From positions 496,001 through 560,000 of the forward strand of contig NZ_FQYR01000005.1 of the NCBI RefSeq assembly GCF_900141815.1: a stretch of DNA of 64,000 bases. The letters are read 5' to 3'. Below the pieces are notes generated by a model. It searched no databases. It was not told the origin of the DNA and worked only from the letters and a program-made list of their open reading frames with translations. Below, piece by piece: positions 62,509 through 64,000 of the stretch. Each line of letters begins with the position of its first letter. The stretch's first letter is position 1. Both the position numbers and the translations under genes were made by a program. Source of the stretch: Rubritalea squalenifaciens DSM 18772 (GTDB lineage Bacteria; Verrucomicrobiota; Verrucomicrobiia; Verrucomicrobiales; Akkermansiaceae).

Positions 62509-63996
62509 TTATGCCAGGATTGGCTTCACCACATGGCCGTGGACATCGGTCAGACGGAACCTGCGCCCCTGATACTTGTATGTTAGATGTTCGTGGTTAA
62601 TCCCCATCAGGTGAAGTATGGTGGCCTGCAGGTCATGGACGTGGACCGCATCCGGGTGGTAGTGGTGTTTGGTCGGGTTAATCGGATTCCCAGCAGCATC
62701 GACGATGTTATAACCATAGTCATCGGTTCGTCCGAAGGTGATACCAGGTTTGATACCTCCGCCAGCCAGCCACATGGTGAAACAGCGCGGGTGGTGGTCG
62801 CGACCGTAGTCGTTTTTGGTAAGCTTACCCTGGGAGTATGCTGTCCGTCCAAATTCACCACCCCAGATAACCAGAGTCTCATCGAGCATGCCTCGTTGTT
62901 TGAGGTCCTTGATCAGTGCTGCTGAGGCTTGGTCAGTTTCTTTACACTGGTTGCGTATTGCCGCGGGAAGGTTGCCGTGTTGGTCCCAGCCCTGGTGATA
63001 GAGTTGAATAAAGCGTACTCCTCTCTCGGCCAGGCGTCGCGCTTGCAGGCAGTTTGCGGCATAGGTGCCCGGCTTTTTGGAATCTTCACCGTAGAGTTCG
63101 AATATAGATTCAGGCTCATCGGAGAGGTCGGTCACCTCGGGCACGCTGGTTTGCATGCGGTAGGCCATTTCATACTGAGCAATGCGGGACTCTATCTCAG
63201 GATCCAGCTCCTTCTCAAATTGCAGTTTGTTAAGGGCATTGAGTTTGTCGAGCATACCTCGCCGGCTCACAGGGGAGACTCCCTCGGGATTGGTCAGGTA
63301 GAGGACGGGCTCCTTACCGGCTCGGAAGCGCACACCTTGATAGCGGGAGTCGAGGAATCCTGAACCCCAGAGGCGTGAATAGAGTGGCTGGCCTCCCTGA
63401 CCTGCGGAGACGAGGACGATAAAGGAGGGCAGGTTTTCATTGAGTGAACCAAGGCCGTAGGAAATCCAGGAGCCTAGGGATGGACGGCCTGAAATCTGAG
63501 AACCAGTCTGCAAAAAGGTGATGGCAGGATCGTGATTGATCGCCTCCGTGTACATCGAGCGAATGATGCAGAGATCATCTGCTACACTTGCCGTGTGTGG
63601 TAGTAGGGAGGAAAAGGCATTCCCACTTTGCCCGTATTGCTTGAAGTCGAAATGAGAGCCAGCGAGCGGAATGGACGACTGGTTGGCTGACATGCCTGTG
63701 AGCCGCTGACCGGAGCGAACACTGTCCGGAAGCTGTTCGCCGTTTTTCTCTCGAAGCAGCGGTTTGTCATCAAAGAGGTCAATGTGAGACGGCCCGCCGG
63801 ACTGGCAGAGATAGATGATGCGCTTGGCCTTGGGAGCGTAATGGGCGATTGAAGACAAGTCGACTGGGAGTTCATCTTTACCGAAGGAGGGAAGGAGGGA
63901 TGAGAGTGCCATGCCGCCGATACCTGCGGCCGCTTTCTTGAAGAAGTGACGCCGTGTCAGTCCCATGAGATCATCCATATTGGTGTGTTCGTTCAT
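62509..63996 (-). CDS. DUF1501 domain (sulfatase-like) Tat-exported protein
   Basis: A 495-residue protein. The N-terminus has a twin-arginine signal (LTRRHFFKKAAAGIGGMALSSL). The body has an alkaline-phosphatase/sulfatase-like core: LCQSGGPSHIDLFDDKP near the start, then FGRTAYSQGK with GGEFGR, GRDHHPRCFTMWLAGGG, and HDLQATILHLMGINHEHLTYKYQGRRFRLTDV at the end (the usual DUF1501 C-terminus). These genes normally accompany DUF1549/DUF1553 cytochrome-type genes, which would lie beyond the window. The ATG at 63996 is 4 bases from the edge, so a start further upstream cannot be excluded. Confidence 0.9.
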   Translation of the reverse strand: MNEHTNMDDLMGLTRRHFFKKAAAGIGGMALSSLLPSFGKDELPVDLSSIAHYAPKAKRIIYLCQSGGPSHIDLFDDKPLLREKNGEQLPDSVRSGQRLTGMSANQSSIPLAGSHFDFKQYGQSGNAFSSLLPHTASVADDLCIIRSMYTEAINHDPAITFLQTGSQISGRPSLGSWISYGLGSLNENLPSFIVLVSAGQGGQPLYSRLWGSGFLDSRYQGVRFRAGKEPVLYLTNPEGVSPVSRRGMLDKLNALNKLQFEKELDPEIESRIAQYEMAYRMQTSVPEVTDLSDEPESIFELYGEDSKKPGTYAANCLQARRLAERGVRFIQLYHQGWDQHGNLPAAIRNQCKETDQASAALIKDLKQRGMLDETLVIWGGEFGRTAYSQGKLTKNDYGRDHHPRCFTMWLAGGGIKPGITFGRTDDYGYNIVDAAGNPINPTKHHYHPDAVHVHDLQATILHLMGINHEHLTYKYQGRRFRLTDVHGHVVKPILA

Positions 63997-64000
63997 CGTT

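Noticed and set aside
1-64000. CRISPR arrays
   Set aside because: No regularly spaced direct repeats were seen; the repeats found are paired hairpins or duplicated gene ends.
1-64000. Insertion sequences or prophage
   Set aside because: No transposase, integrase or phage structural gene was recognised, and no terminal inverted repeats with target duplications were noticed.

Overview
The window looks like chromosomal DNA of a Verrucomicrobiota bacterium, probably a marine or polysaccharide-degrading member of the Verrucomicrobiales. The evidence is the combination of five PEP-CTERM proteins, three ECF sigma genes (two paired with FecR-type anti-sigma genes, one with a Ser/Thr kinase), a DUF1501 Tat-exported protein, large secreted LamG/cadherin/lamin-tail proteins, FabV and a DUF5690 carrier. 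Base composition is near 50 % GC. This assignment is inference from gene content; no rRNA is present.

Layout. 1-677: 3' end of a Y-family DNA polymerase; its last codons lie antisense to a relic of a NADAR gene. 742-7789 (minus): a four-gene operon of phosphate-type porin, VTC-like polyphosphate polymerase, DUF4956 membrane protein and a giant CotH/lamin-tail protein. 8186-9975: intact NADAR gene and, divergently, a zinc alcohol dehydrogenase. 10215-10298: tRNA-Leu(TAA). 10361-21858 (minus): a defence island. A type I restriction-modification system (hsdM, hsdS, hsdR) is preceded by an HNH protein and a PD-(D/E)XK-like protein, and is interrupted between hsdS and hsdR by a tightly packed HEPN-like / GHKL ATPase / STAS (DUF4325) module and the wreck of an Xre/MbcA-type antitoxin locus.

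22271-34568 (plus): ECF sigma, FecR-LamG anti-sigma, LamG PEP-CTERM protein, TPR-sulfotransferase, a 1673-residue metzincin protease and a GH20 hexosaminidase, which together suggest a surface or extracellular polysaccharide/glycoprotein programme under its own sigma factor. 34654-43087: two small envelope proteins, an ECF sigma plus an unusual Ser/Thr kinase, a PEP-CTERM protein and a large secreted metallophosphoesterase. 43468-49957: a XylR-like AraC regulator, the amino-sugar operon glmM / left-handed beta-helix transferase / glmS, and a GntR-family regulator. 50116-58496: housekeeping and small genes (PEP-CTERM protein, acidic small protein, lipoprotein, TlyA, FabV, MA-type peptidase, DUF5690 carrier, SMR pump, HAD phosphatase, AroD). 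58644-63996 (minus): DUF1501 protein, ECF sigma, FecR protein and two PEP-CTERM genes whose 3' ends and terminators are duplicated.

The best candidates for something undescribed are the HEPN-ATPase-STAS module nested in the type I RM operon, and the sigma-linked kinase whose catalytic lysine appears moved to a WNK-like position.
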